A DNA stretch of 64,000 bases from Pelagibacterium luteolum (GTDB lineage: Bacteria > Pseudomonadota > Alphaproteobacteria > Rhizobiales > Devosiaceae), in NCBI RefSeq assembly GCF_900100665.1, contig NZ_FNCS01000014.1:1-64000 (forward strand), given 5' to 3'. The translations under genes were made by a program, and so were the position numbers. The notes under the pieces were generated by a model, which did not search any database, had not been told where the DNA came from, and saw only the letters and a list, made by a program, of their open reading frames with translations. Positions 8,616-17,397 of this stretch are shown here, piece by piece. Numbering within the stretch: the first letter of the stretch is position 1; the number at the start of each line of letters is the position of its first letter.

Positions 8616-10436
8616 ATGACCTTATTTGCCGCCGACCGCACGCGACGCCCGGATGGACTTTCGGTGCTGCAATCGGTGTTCGGGCTGAACGCGTTTCGCG
8701 GGCAGCAGGGCGATGTGGTGGAGCATGTGATCGGGGGCGGCGATGCCGTCGTGCTGTTTCCCACGGGCGCGGGGAAATCGCTCTGCTACCAGATCCCGGC
8801 GATCTGTCGGCATGGGGTGGGGATCGTCGTTTCGCCGCTGATCGCCTTGATGCGCGATCAGGTGGAGGCGCTGAAACAGGCCGGGGTGAAGGCTGCGGCG
8901 CTCAATTCGTCTCTGTCGCTCGATGAGGTGCGCGCGGTGCGCCAGGCATTGCGCGACGGGGAACTCGATCTGCTCTATGTGGCGCCGGAGCGGTTTTCGG
9001 CCAATGGATTTTATGAACTTCTGGCGGGCATCGAGATCGCGCTGTTTGCCATCGACGAAGCCCATTGCGTGAGCCAGTGGGGGCATGATTTCAGACCGGA
9101 ATATCGCGAACTCGTCAAACTCAAGGAGATGTTTCCCGAGGTACCGCGCATCGCTTTGACGGCGACGGCGGACCCAACCACGCGGGCCGATATCATCGAA
9201 CGGCTGGGGCTGGAAGCGGCGCAGACGTTCATCTCGAGTTTCGATAGGCCCAATATTTCCTACACGATCGTCGAGCGGGCCAATGCGCGGGCGCAATTGC
9301 TCGATTTTCTCAAGGGGCATCAGGGGGTGAGCGGGATCGTCTATTGCCTGTCGCGCGCCAAGGTGGAGGCCGTGGCGGAATTTTTGAACGACAAGGGCAT
9401 TCCCGCCCTGCCCTATCACGCGGGGCTGGAAGGGCGGGTACGGTCGGCTAACCAGGATGCGTTTTTGAAGAACGACGCCGTGTGTCTTGTGGCGACGGTG
9501 GCGTTCGGGATGGGGATCGACAAGCCCGACGTACGCTATGTGGCGCATATGGATCTGCCATCCTCGATCGAGGCGTATTATCAGGAGACGGGGCGCGCGG
9601 GGCGAGACGGGCAGCCGTCGGACGCGTGGATGTGCTACGGGCTTTCGGACGTCAGCCAGAGGCGGCGGATGATTTCGGAGGGCAATGCGCCCGACGTGGT
9701 CAAGCGGCTGGAAAACACCAAGCTCAATGCGCTTTTGGGCGTGTGCGAGACCGCGGGCTGTCGGCGGCAGGCGGTGCTGGCGCATTTCGGCGAGGCGCAT
9801 CCGGGCGGGTGCGGGAACTGCGATACCTGTTTGAACCCGGTGGACACCTGGGACGGGACGGATGCCGCCAACAAGGTGATGTCGGCGATCTACCGCACCG
9901 GGCAGCGGTTCGGGGCGGCGCATGTGATCGACGTGGTGATGGGGAAGGTGACCGAGAAGGTCGAAAAGTTTCGCCACGACCAATTGCCGGTGTTCGGCGT
10001 GGGGCGCGATATCGATGTCAAGACGTGGCGGTCGGTGGCGCGGCAATTGACGGCGATGGGGCTGGTGCATGTCAACCACGAGGCGCATGGGGCGCTGGCA
10101 CTCGATCCTGGGGCGCGGGCGGTGTTTCGCGGCGAACGGACAGTGACGCTACGGCGCGACCAGCAACGCAAGACGCGCGACACCAACCGGGCTTTGGCCG
10201 GACCCGATCTGACGCCGCAGGCGCGGGAGTTGTTTGACAAGCTGCGCGCGCGGCGGCGGGAGATCGCGACCGAACAGGGCGTGCCGCCTTATGTGGTGTT
10301 TCAGGACACGACATTGCGCGCCATGGCCACCGCGCGGCCGGAGACGCTGGCGGCGATGCGCGATCTACCGGGGGTCGGCGACAGCAAGCTGGGGCGGTAT
10401 GGGGCGGTGTTTCTGGCGGTGATTGCGGGGCGGTAG
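8616..10436 (+). CDS. recQ: ATP-dependent DNA helicase RecQ
   Basis: RecQ unwinds DNA 3' to 5' in recombination and fork repair. The protein (606 residues from the ATG at 8616, chosen because the conserved part begins soon after it) shows, in order: Walker A FPTGAGKSLCYQIP; the DEAH box FAIDEAHCVSQWGHDFRPEY; helicase C-terminal motifs QETGRAGRDG; a zinc-binding RQC segment with cysteines in CRRQ...GGCGNCDTC; and a C-terminal HRDC domain (PPYVVFQDTTLRAMA onward). All catalytic motifs are intact and the length is normal. It stands alone and converges on engB. Confidence 0.97.
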   Translation: MTLFAADRTRRPDGLSVLQSVFGLNAFRGQQGDVVEHVIGGGDAVVLFPTGAGKSLCYQIPAICRHGVGIVVSPLIALMRDQVEALKQAGVKAAALNSSLSLDEVRAVRQALRDGELDLLYVAPERFSANGFYELLAGIEIALFAIDEAHCVSQWGHDFRPEYRELVKLKEMFPEVPRIALTATADPTTRADIIERLGLEAAQTFISSFDRPNISYTIVERANARAQLLDFLKGHQGVSGIVYCLSRAKVEAVAEFLNDKGIPALPYHAGLEGRVRSANQDAFLKNDAVCLVATVAFGMGIDKPDVRYVAHMDLPSSIEAYYQETGRAGRDGQPSDAWMCYGLSDVSQRRRMISEGNAPDVVKRLENTKLNALLGVCETAGCRRQAVLAHFGEAHPGGCGNCDTCLNPVDTWDGTDAANKVMSAIYRTGQRFGAAHVIDVVMGKVTEKVEKFRHDQLPVFGVGRDIDVKTWRSVARQLTAMGLVHVNHEAHGALALDPGARAVFRGERTVTLRRDQQRKTRDTNRALAGPDLTPQARELFDKLRARRREIATEQGVPPYVVFQDTTLRAMATARPETLAAMRDLPGVGDSKLGRYGAVFLAVIAGR

Positions 10437-10474
10437 GGCCGTTGGCGCAGGCGGTGACCTTTTCACTGACTCAG

Positions 10475-10621
10475 CAAGGCCCCCTCACCCCAGCCCTCTC
10501 CCCCAAGGGAGAGGGAGTTCGATTGCGGCTTTTCGAGCTATAATGGCGACTTCAAAGACCGCGGCACGATGAGCCCTTTCCGTTGGGAGATGGTGGCCGG
10601 CAGGCCGGTGAGGGGGCCTTG
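10475..10621. repeat. Intergenic inverted repeat between recQ and engB
   Basis: CAAGGCCCCCTCACC (10475-10489) is perfectly complementary to GGTGAGGGGGCCTTG (10607-10621), and the interior holds further pairing. It fills the 202-bp convergent gap, shares its left arm with the unit at 8455, and probably ends transcription from both sides. Confidence 0.75.
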
Positions 10622-10638
10622 GGCGCTAGTCGAGCGAG

Positions 10639-11268
10639 CTAAAGCCCGTCGCGGAAACGGGCGATTTCGGTGCGGAGGGTGTCGATGCCGGTGGCTTTTT
10701 CCGAGGAGGTGAGGATGATCTCGGGGTGAGCTGCCGGGCGCTTGGCGATGAATTTGGCAGTCGCGGCGATGATGGCGGCGAGGTCTTTTTCCAGCATTTT
10801 GTCGGCTTTGGTCAAGACCACCTGATAGGAGACGGCGGCCTTGTCGAGTTCGTTCATGACGGTGGCGTCATTGGCCTTGGGACCGTGGCGGGCGTCGACC
10901 AGGACATAGACGCGGCGCAGATTAGGGCGACCGCGCAGGAACTGGTGGATGAGCTTGTTCCATTTTTCGACGGCGGGCTTGGGGGCCTTGGCAAAGCCGT
11001 AGCCGGGCATATCGACGATGCGGATGCCCCCCGTTTCCGGGGCGAAGAGGTTGAGTTCCTGGGTGCGACCAGGGGTGTTCGACGTGCGGGCAAGACTGCC
11101 CTGCCCAACCAGCGCATTGATCAGGGATGATTTGCCGACGTTGGAGCGCCCGGCGAAGGCGACCTCGACGATGTCGTCGGCAGGCAGATCGGAGACGCGG
11201 ACGCAGCCTTTGAGGAACACCCAGGGGCGGGCGAACAGCAGGCGGACATTTTCGGGCAGGTCGGTCAT
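10639..11268 (-). CDS. engB: Ribosome biogenesis GTP-binding protein EngB/YsxC
   Basis: A TrmE-Era-Obg-like GTPase needed for 50S subunit assembly. The 209-residue protein has G1 [14 protein letters not shown], a G2-region [10 protein letters not shown]3 [11 protein letters not shown]4 TKADK and G5 SSEKATG. The start at 11268 (MTDLPENVR) is preferred over one 17 codons upstream because family members begin close to the conserved [11 protein letters not shown]. It follows yidC in the usual alphaproteobacterial rpmH-rnpA-yidC-engB cluster. Confidence 0.96.
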   Translation of the reverse strand: MTDLPENVRLLFARPWVFLKGCVRVSDLPADDIVEVAFAGRSNVGKSSLINALVGQGSLARTSNTPGRTQELNLFAPETGGIRIVDMPGYGFAKAPKPAVEKWNKLIHQFLRGRPNLRRVYVLVDARHGPKANDATVMNELDKAAVSYQVVLTKADKMLEKDLAAIIAATAKFIAKRPAAHPEIILTSSEKATGIDTLRTEIARFRDGL

Positions 11269-11364
11269 TGGACGATCCGGTTGGCAGTGTGCGCTGCAGC
11301 GTGAAGCAATTGGACGCAAAAGAGAAGGGCCGGTTTCCCGGCCCTTTGTCGTTTGCCTGAACTG

Positions 11365-13188
11365 TTACTCGGCGGCCTTGGGCTTGCGCTTGAACGAGTT
11401 CTTGATGTTGCCGAGCAGGTCGACCGTGACGCCGTGGCGGCGCATGATGAACCATTGCTGGACAACCGAAAGGAAGTTGTTCCACGCCCAGTAGATGACG
11501 AGACCAGCTGGGAATGTGGCCAGCATAAAGGTGAAGATCACCGGCATCCAGTTGAAGATCATCGCCTGGGTCGGATCGGCCGGCGGCGGGTTGAGGCGCA
11601 TCTGGACCCACATGGTGATGCCCATGATGAGCGGCCAGATGCCGAGCATCAGGAACGAGCCGATGACCGGGACGCTCGAGGGATCGTAGGGCAGAAGACC
11701 GAACAGGTTGAAGATCGTGGTGGGATCGGGCGCGGCGAGATCCTGAATCCAGCCGAAGAACGGCGCATGGCGCATTTCGATGGTGACGAACAGAACCTTA
11801 TAGAGCGCAAAGAACACCGGAATCTGGATGAGGATCGGCCAACAGCCCGAGAGCGGATTGATCTTCTCGGTCTTGTAGAGCTCCATCATCGCCTGCTGCT
11901 GGGCAGCGCGGTCTTCCTTATGCTTTTCCTGGATTTCCTTCATCTTGGGCTGCACGCGGCGCATATTGGCCATGGACGCGTAGCTCTTGTTGGCGAGCGG
12001 GAAGAAGATCGCCTTGATGATGACGGTAACGGCCAGGATGGCGAGGCCGAAATTGCCCAAAAACTCGTAGAGCAGCCTGATGAGATAGAACATCGGCTTG
12101 GTGATGAAATGGAACCAGCCCCAGTCGATGATCAGCTCGAACCGGTCGATGCCATAGCCCTGCTCATAGCTGTCGATGATCGACTCGACCTTGGCGCCGG
12201 CAAAGGCAAGGCTCTCGTGGCTGGCGGTGCCGCCGGCGGGAACCACGACCGGGCTCTGGGCCACATAATTGGCGCGATAATCATTGCCCGAGGGCGCGCT
12301 GGTGCCGTGGAAATAGCGGGCGTTGATGGTTTCGTCCTGGGGCGGGATGATGGCCGTCGCCCAGTATTTGTCGGTAAAGCCCAGCCAACCGCCGGTCGAT
12401 GCGAAATCGATCTGGCCGTCTTCCTGGATATCGCCATAGGAGCGCTCGACGAGATTGTTTTCTCCAAGAACGCCGATCGGGCCCTCGTGCAGGATGAAGA
12501 AATTCTGCGTTTCGGGCGTGTAGAGACGGGAAATGCGCGAATAGGGGAACAGCGCGACATCGCCAGCGCCCTGGTTTTCGACCGTCTGTTCGACCGAGAA
12601 CATATAGTTGTCATCGACCGAAATGGTGCGGGAGAACACAAGGCCCTGGCCGTTGTCCCAGGAAAGGGTGATCGGGGTTTCGGCGGTAAGGGTCGTGCCC
12701 TGGGTCAGCTCCCAGACCGTCTGGCTGTCGGGCAGCGCCACGGTGGCGCCGGCGGACGCGACCCAGCCGTGTTCGAGATAATAGGGAAGCGGCGAGCCGG
12801 CCGGGGACAGCAGCGTAATGGTTGGGCTGTCGGCGTCGGGGGTCTCGTTATAGTGGTTGAGATGCAGATCGTCGATGCGGGCACCGGCGAGGTTGATCGA
12901 GCCGGAGAGGGAATCGGTTTCAATCGCAACGCGGGTGGAGGCCCCAAGGGCTGCCTCGCGGTTTTCAAAGACCGTGGCGTCGCCCGCGGCAGGTGCCGCT
13001 ACCGAACCATCGGCGGCGGGAGCGGCAAGATCTGCGCTGTCCTGGGCGGCCTGTTGCTGCTCGGCGGCGACCTGCGCCTGGCGCTGGGCCTGTTCGAGCT
13101 GCGGGCCGGCGATGAAGAACTGCCATCCAAAGAGCACGAGCATGCTCAGGACGACGGCCAGGATCATATTGCGATTGTTTTCGTTCAT
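11365..13188 (-). CDS. yidC: Membrane protein insertase YidC
   Basis: YidC inserts and folds inner-membrane proteins with or without SecYEG. The 607-residue protein has an N-terminal signal anchor (NMILAVVLSMLVLFGWQFFI, residues 6-25), then a low-complexity Ala/Gln linker, a large periplasmic beta domain (about 80-370), and the conserved five-helix core. The core includes the GCWPILIQIPVFFALYKVLF segment and GLVIYWAWNN. Its ATG overlaps the rnpA stop by 4 bp. Length and domain order are normal for Gram-negative YidC. Confidence 0.97.
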   Translation of the reverse strand: MNENNRNMILAVVLSMLVLFGWQFFIAGPQLEQAQRQAQVAAEQQQAAQDSADLAAPAADGSVAAPAAGDATVFENREAALGASTRVAIETDSLSGSINLAGARIDDLHLNHYNETPDADSPTITLLSPAGSPLPYYLEHGWVASAGATVALPDSQTVWELTQGTTLTAETPITLSWDNGQGLVFSRTISVDDNYMFSVEQTVENQGAGDVALFPYSRISRLYTPETQNFFILHEGPIGVLGENNLVERSYGDIQEDGQIDFASTGGWLGFTDKYWATAIIPPQDETINARYFHGTSAPSGNDYRANYVAQSPVVVPAGGTASHESLAFAGAKVESIIDSYEQGYGIDRFELIIDWGWFHFITKPMFYLIRLLYEFLGNFGLAILAVTVIIKAIFFPLANKSYASMANMRRVQPKMKEIQEKHKEDRAAQQQAMMELYKTEKINPLSGCWPILIQIPVFFALYKVLFVTIEMRHAPFFGWIQDLAAPDPTTIFNLFGLLPYDPSSVPVIGSFLMLGIWPLIMGITMWVQMRLNPPPADPTQAMIFNWMPVIFTFMLATFPAGLVIYWAWNNFLSVVQQWFIMRRHGVTVDLLGNIKNSFKRKPKAAE

Positions 13189-13616
13189 TGCTCTGGATGT
13201 CCGCTCGGCCCTGGGGCCCTGGTAGTCTCTGAAGGATCCCGCTCCGCTGCGCCGTTGCCGGCTTTTGCGGACTGGGTCCCGTGCGCGCGCCTGAGGGCTT
13301 TTTCGAGGTCCTCGACCAGCGCGGCGAACGGTTCGGTCAGGCTCTCGCGGCGTCCGATCAACACGTAATCATGGCCGGCAACGAGCCGAGTGGCGGAGGC
13401 TCTGACGACTTCGCGCAGACGCCGCTTGATGCGATTGCGCTCGGGCGCGTTGCCCACCTTCTTGGTGACGGTATATCCCACGCCCGGCTGGGGGTCGGCA
13501 ACCGCTACCGCCTGCAACACAAAGCCGCGCCTGGCAACTTTCGTGCCCCGCGCGGCTTTCAAAAACTGCGCCCGCTTCTTGAGGCGGCGCGTCGGCGATG
13601 CCGGGGTGTCCGGCAT
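13185..13616 (-). CDS. rnpA: Ribonuclease P protein component
   Basis: The 143-residue basic protein assists the catalytic RNA of RNase P in maturing tRNA 5' ends. The signature RNR motif is present as APERNRIKRRLREVVRA (about residues 78-94), after the GYTVTKKVGN strand. An acidic, Pro-rich C-terminal tail beyond residue 120 is longer than in E. coli RnpA but common in Alphaproteobacteria. It lies between rpmH and yidC and is translationally coupled to yidC through an ATGA overlap. Confidence 0.96.
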   Translation of the reverse strand: MPDTPASPTRRLKKRAQFLKAARGTKVARRGFVLQAVAVADPQPGVGYTVTKKVGNAPERNRIKRRLREVVRASATRLVAGHDYVLIGRRESLTEPFAALVEDLEKALRRAHGTQSAKAGNGAAERDPSETTRAPGPSGHPEQ

Positions 13617-13637
13617 GACACCGCGAACGCCTGGGCC

Positions 13638-13772
13638 TTAAGCCGAGAGCCGCTTGCGGCCGACGGCACGACGACGGTTCAAGATCTTGCGGCCATTCTT
13701 GGTCGCCATGCGGGCACGGAAACCGTGACGGCGGGCGCGCACAAGATTGCTCGGCTGAAAAGTACGCTTCAT
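13638..13772 (-). CDS. rpmH: 50S ribosomal protein L34
   Basis: The 44-residue protein [18 protein letters not shown]... ending GRKRLSA is a complete, highly basic L34. The start is taken at the ATG of 13772 because L34 always begins MKRTFQPS; the open frame upstream is not part of it. It is the first gene of the rpmH-rnpA-yidC-engB cluster. Its promoter must lie in the 230 bp shared with the divergent oxidoreductase gene. Confidence 0.98.
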   Translation of the reverse strand: MKRTFQPSNLVRARRHGFRARMATKNGRKILNRRRAVGRKRLSA

Positions 13773-14003
13773 GGGCTTTACACCGCGCGCTGGGCCGCGC
13801 GATCCTCTGGTAAACTCTAGGGTTGCAAATCGGGTCTTGCCGCACACGGCAAAGGACAAGCGTCCTCTGGCCCATGGCGAAGGTTGGCCGGCTTATAGGG
13901 AAAAGGGGTGGGCAAGTCAATTGACGCGAGGACACAATTTGGCCAACAGCCCCCTGCTCTGTGCACCATGCAGCTTTGCGTGTCCGGGTTCTGGCCAGAC
14001 CCG

Positions 14004-15479
14004 ATGCTGCACGCTAATAGTGCGCAATCATCGACGACACAACAAACCGCATTGGGGGCAGGCTTGGCGCAAGAGGACAAGGTCGATCTCGCGATCATCG
14101 GGGCCGGCCCGGCAGGCATCGCCGCAGCCCAGGCCGCAGCAGCGCTCAACGCCAAAGTTGTTCTGATAGAGGCCGGCGAACTCGGCGGGGTTTCGCACAA
14201 TTGGGGCACCCTGCCCGCCCAGGCTTTGACCCACGCCGCCGAACGCGCCCACCAGATTCGCACAGCGAAAACGCTGGGCCTGGCGCCCGGCGAGCCCAGG
14301 GTCAATTTCGGCCGCATCAATGCGCGAATCCGCGATGTCGTGGAAATGGCCGCACCCGATATCTCGGACGAACGCCTCAAGGCGCAGGGCATCTCGCTCG
14401 TGCGCGGCAAAGCGAAATTTACCGGACGCGACACCATTGCGGTCGACGACCGAAGCTACAAGGCGCGGAATATCCTGATTGCCACAGGATCGCGCCCGCT
14501 GGTGCCAGAAATTCCCGGGATGGACGACGTCCCATATTTTACGCCCGAGACGATATTCGAGCTCAATCGCAAGCCGGGCCACCTCGTTGTCGTCGGCGGC
14601 GGAGGCACCGGTCTGGCACTGGCACAGGCGCATCTGCGGCTCGGGGCCAAAGTGACGGTTATCGACATGGTCGAACCCTTGGCCGACATCGACCACGAAT
14701 TGGCCGAAGCGGTGCTGCGACGCCTGCGCGGCGAAGGGCTCGAGATCCGGACGCATACGGGGGTTGTTGCCGTGGCCACCGAGGGCGAGGAGATCGCCAT
14801 CGATATCAAGACCGGACCGGATGAAGAGCGGATCGTTGCGACCCATCTCTTATTTGCAACGGGCCGGCGCGCGGTGCTGGACGAGCTCGAGCTTACCACT
14901 GCGGGAATCAGGCTTAGTGGTGGCCTGCCCCAGTTGCGGGCCGGCGGGCGCACGACGAACCGGCGGGTGCGGATCGTCGGCGATGCTGCGGGTGGGCACG
15001 GCGCGCATGCGGCGCGTCATGGCGGCGAACGGGCTGTGGCGGCCATGCTGGGCGGCGCCGATCGCGAGGCGATCGTGCCCAATGTCATCCATACGCGACC
15101 GGCCATTGTCCAGATCGGACCGTCTGAGCGGGAGGCGCGCAATCGCTGGGGCGATACCATCGCCATAACGCGGGCTGGATTTGCCCAGACCGACGCCGCG
15201 AGGGCAGCGGCAGAGCCGCATGGGCATATCAAGATGATCACCCGCGCCGATGGGCGGATCGTTTCGGTGGGCATGGTGGGACCGGCCGCGCCCGAACTGG
15301 CACCGCTGTTTGCGCTGGCGATCTCGCTCAAGCTGACCCCGCATGACCTTGCCGGCACGCTGGCGCCGCACCCGACATTTGGCGAGGCCGTGAGCCGGCT
15401 CGTCGCCGATTATGCTCGCCACCACCCGAGGCGTAGCGCCGCGGGTTGGGGCGATCGACTTAAGCGCTTGTTGCCATAG
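14004..15479 (+). CDS. Class I pyridine nucleotide-disulfide oxidoreductase family protein lacking the redox cysteines
   Basis: The FAD-binding motif IIGAGPAGIAAAQAAAAL, the NAD(P)H-binding motif VVVGGGGTGLALAQAHLRLGA, the second FAD contact IVGDAAGGHG and a dimerisation domain containing APHPTFGEA are all present, as in dihydrolipoamide dehydrogenase and mercuric reductase. The active-site disulfide is not: where GGTCLNVGCIPSK is expected it reads GGVSHNWGTLPAQ, so Cys becomes Ser and Thr. It may use another electron acceptor or act only as a diaphorase. The start is uncertain: ATG 14004 is used here, but TTG 14064 (GGGGGCAGG upstream) lies closer to the conserved fold. Confidence 0.85.
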   Translation: MLHANSAQSSTTQQTALGAGLAQEDKVDLAIIGAGPAGIAAAQAAAALNAKVVLIEAGELGGVSHNWGTLPAQALTHAAERAHQIRTAKTLGLAPGEPRVNFGRINARIRDVVEMAAPDISDERLKAQGISLVRGKAKFTGRDTIAVDDRSYKARNILIATGSRPLVPEIPGMDDVPYFTPETIFELNRKPGHLVVVGGGGTGLALAQAHLRLGAKVTVIDMVEPLADIDHELAEAVLRRLRGEGLEIRTHTGVVAVATEGEEIAIDIKTGPDEERIVATHLLFATGRRAVLDELELTTAGIRLSGGLPQLRAGGRTTNRRVRIVGDAAGGHGAHAARHGGERAVAAMLGGADREAIVPNVIHTRPAIVQIGPSEREARNRWGDTIAITRAGFAQTDAARAAAEPHGHIKMITRADGRIVSVGMVGPAAPELAPLFALAISLKLTPHDLAGTLAPHPTFGEAVSRLVADYARHHPRRSAAGWGDRLKRLLP

Positions 15480-15505
15480 GGAAAATCGGGCGGTAGTCTG
15501 GAGCC

Positions 15506-16951
15506 ATGACGCAAGACATCGCCAAGGTGCCCGGCCCCCTCGCCGGACTGAGTGTCAAGCTGATCACCGCCATTGCGCTGGTCATCCTGCTCATTGAGAT
15601 CGCCGTGTTCCTGCCCTCGCTGGCCAATTACCGCGCCGGGTGGCTCGAAGACCGCCTGCGCGTCGGCGCTGTCGCGGTCCGCGTGTTCGACGCAGTGCCC
15701 GATATCATGGATCTGCCCGCCGAGGTGACCGATCCGCTGCTGCAGGCCGCCGGGGCGATCGCCATCGTCTATCGCCGCGAGGGGCAGACCGACCTCATCG
15801 CGCTCGATGCTGTCACCATGCCCGAGGTCACCCACCTTGCCGACATGCGCGACGCCAACCCCATGACGCTGATTGCCGACGCGCTCGACACGCTGGTGTT
15901 CGGCGGGCAGCGGACGCTTCGAATCGTCGGCACCCCCCTGGGCGCGGGCGATGCTGTGGTCGAGGTGATCATGCCCGAAAATCCATTGCGGGCCGACCTT
16001 TTGACTTATGCGGGCAATATCGCGATGGTTTCGATCGTCGTGGCGGGGGTCACTGCGTTCGTCATCTATGTGCTGGCCGAAAGCGTTCTGATCGGGCCGA
16101 TCAAGCGGCTGACGTCATCGATGTTGGCCTTTCGCGAAAATCCGGAAAACGGCACGTTGATTTTCGTGCCCGAGGACAATCGGCGCGATGAGATCGGGGT
16201 GTTGGAACGCGCTATTGCCGATACCCAGGCCGAGCTTTTCGCCATGCTGCGCCAAAGGCGGCATCTGGCTGATCTGGGCATGGCGGTGTCCAAGATCAAT
16301 CACGATTTGCGCAACATGCTGACCTCGGCGCAATTGCTGTCCGACCAGGTGGCCAATCTCGACGATCCGCAGGTGCAAAGGCTGGCGCCGCGCCTCGTCA
16401 ACACACTCGACAAGGCCATCGCGTTCGCCCAGACGGTGCTTGATTATGGGCGCCAGCAGACCAGCCTGCCCAAGCCCGAGCCCGTGGATTTGCGCGCGCT
16501 CGGCATGGAGGCTGCGGTTTCGGCGGCGCTGATCGGGCATCCAAGGATCGTTTTCGACAATCAGGTGCCCGATGATGTCGTTGTGACGACCGATCCCGAT
16601 CATCTGGCGCGGGTGCTCGTCAACATCTTTAAGAATGCGCGCGAGGCGCTGGAGGACAAGGGCGACAAGATAGCCTCGCCCTTCATTCGCTATTCGGCCA
16701 CTATCGATGGCGAGCTTATCCGGCTGTTTATCGCCGATAACGGGCCCGGACTGCCGCCGCGGGCCAAGGACAATCTGTTCGTGGCGTTCGAGGGGTCGGC
16801 CAAGGCCGGCGGCACCGGGCTGGGACTGGCGATCGCGCGCGAACTCGTCGAGGCCAATGGCGGCGCGATTGCGCTTGTGGAAAGCCGCGAAGGCACGGTC
16901 TTTTCCATCGAACTGCCGCTTGATTTAGGCGTTGCGGCACGGAAGCGCTGA
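15506..16951 (+). CDS. HAMP-domain sensor histidine kinase, orphan
   Basis: The 481-residue protein has a first membrane helix (about residues 17-37), a periplasmic sensor region, a second helix (about 170-195, MVSIVVAGVTAFVIYVLAES) and a HAMP linker. A HisKA-like helix holds the phospho-acceptor in KINHDLRNMLTSAQLL, followed by an ATPase domain with N-box VNIFKNAREAL, G1 IADNGPGLPP and G2 GGTGLGLAIARELV. All kinase motifs are intact. No response regulator is adjacent, so its partner is unknown. It lies 26 bp after the oxidoreductase gene on the same strand and may be cotranscribed. Confidence 0.93.
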   Translation: MTQDIAKVPGPLAGLSVKLITAIALVILLIEIAVFLPSLANYRAGWLEDRLRVGAVAVRVFDAVPDIMDLPAEVTDPLLQAAGAIAIVYRREGQTDLIALDAVTMPEVTHLADMRDANPMTLIADALDTLVFGGQRTLRIVGTPLGAGDAVVEVIMPENPLRADLLTYAGNIAMVSIVVAGVTAFVIYVLAESVLIGPIKRLTSSMLAFRENPENGTLIFVPEDNRRDEIGVLERAIADTQAELFAMLRQRRHLADLGMAVSKINHDLRNMLTSAQLLSDQVANLDDPQVQRLAPRLVNTLDKAIAFAQTVLDYGRQQTSLPKPEPVDLRALGMEAAVSAALIGHPRIVFDNQVPDDVVVTTDPDHLARVLVNIFKNAREALEDKGDKIASPFIRYSATIDGELIRLFIADNGPGLPPRAKDNLFVAFEGSAKAGGTGLGLAIARELVEANGGAIALVESREGTVFSIELPLDLGVAARKR

Positions 16952-17159
16952 GACGCCAAGTCCTTGTTCGCGCACGCTTCCCCAGCACGGCGGCCCATTT
17001 CGCCCTCGTCAAAATTGTTTACGCCCGAGGGTTGTGGGCGGCGAGGGAAATTGATTGCAAACTTTGCCAATCTCGCCCTTGCAATGGCCGCCAAGCCAGT
17101 ATAAGCGTTGCGCCTGCCGCTGGGGACCGCCCCAGTTCGGGTCTCCGAAACGGCACTGC

Positions 17160-17236
17160 GCGCCCGTAGCTCAGCTGGATAGAGCACCAGACTACGAATC
17201 TGGGGGTCAGGAGTTCGAATCTCTTCGGGCGCGCCA
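17160..17236 (+). tRNA. tRNA-Arg (anticodon ACG)
   Basis: A 77-nt cloverleaf: acceptor GCGCCCG pairs with CGGGCGC, then discriminator G and an encoded CCA. The D arm is GCTC/GAGC. The anticodon stem is CCAGA/TCTGG with loop CTACGAA, giving anticodon ACG (wobble A read as inosine, decoding CGN). The T arm is AGGAG/CTCTT around TTCGAAT. It marks the boundary with the mobile region that follows and is the probable integration target. Confidence 0.97.
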
Positions 17237-17260
17237 TAATTTCAAGGGCTTAGCTAAGCA

Positions 17261-17303
17261 CCCCACACTAGTTCAGAATTTTAATGTGGGGTTTAGTGTG
17301 GGG
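17261..17303. repeat. Inverted and direct repeats just downstream of tRNA-Arg
   Basis: CCCCACACTA (17261-17270) is a perfect inverted copy of TAGTGTGGGG (17294-17303). A near-identical direct copy, TAATGTGGGG, lies at 17282-17291, and TTTT follows the right arm. The hairpin could terminate the tRNA transcript. Because the repeats abut the presumed attachment site, they could also be integrase arm-binding sites. No gene is seen from 17237 to 17397. Confidence 0.55.
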
Positions 17304-17397
17304 TTTTCGTGGTGAAGCGCCAGCACTGGCGGACGCCGTGACGATCGCAAGCTCTGCTGCGATCAGCAGTTGTTGGTATTCGGCCGATATCTCGAGT

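Noticed and set aside
11353-13368. 671-codon open frame on the plus strand
   Set aside because: Antisense shadow of yidC and rnpA, with no recognisable domain and biased Asp/Gly/Arg/His content.
13838-14060. Chromosomal origin next to rpmH
   Set aside because: No DnaA box cluster or dnaA gene is seen; in Alphaproteobacteria rpmH is not reliably linked to oriC.
17237-17397. Integrase remnant after the tRNA
   Set aside because: Open frames here are short and show no tyrosine recombinase motif.
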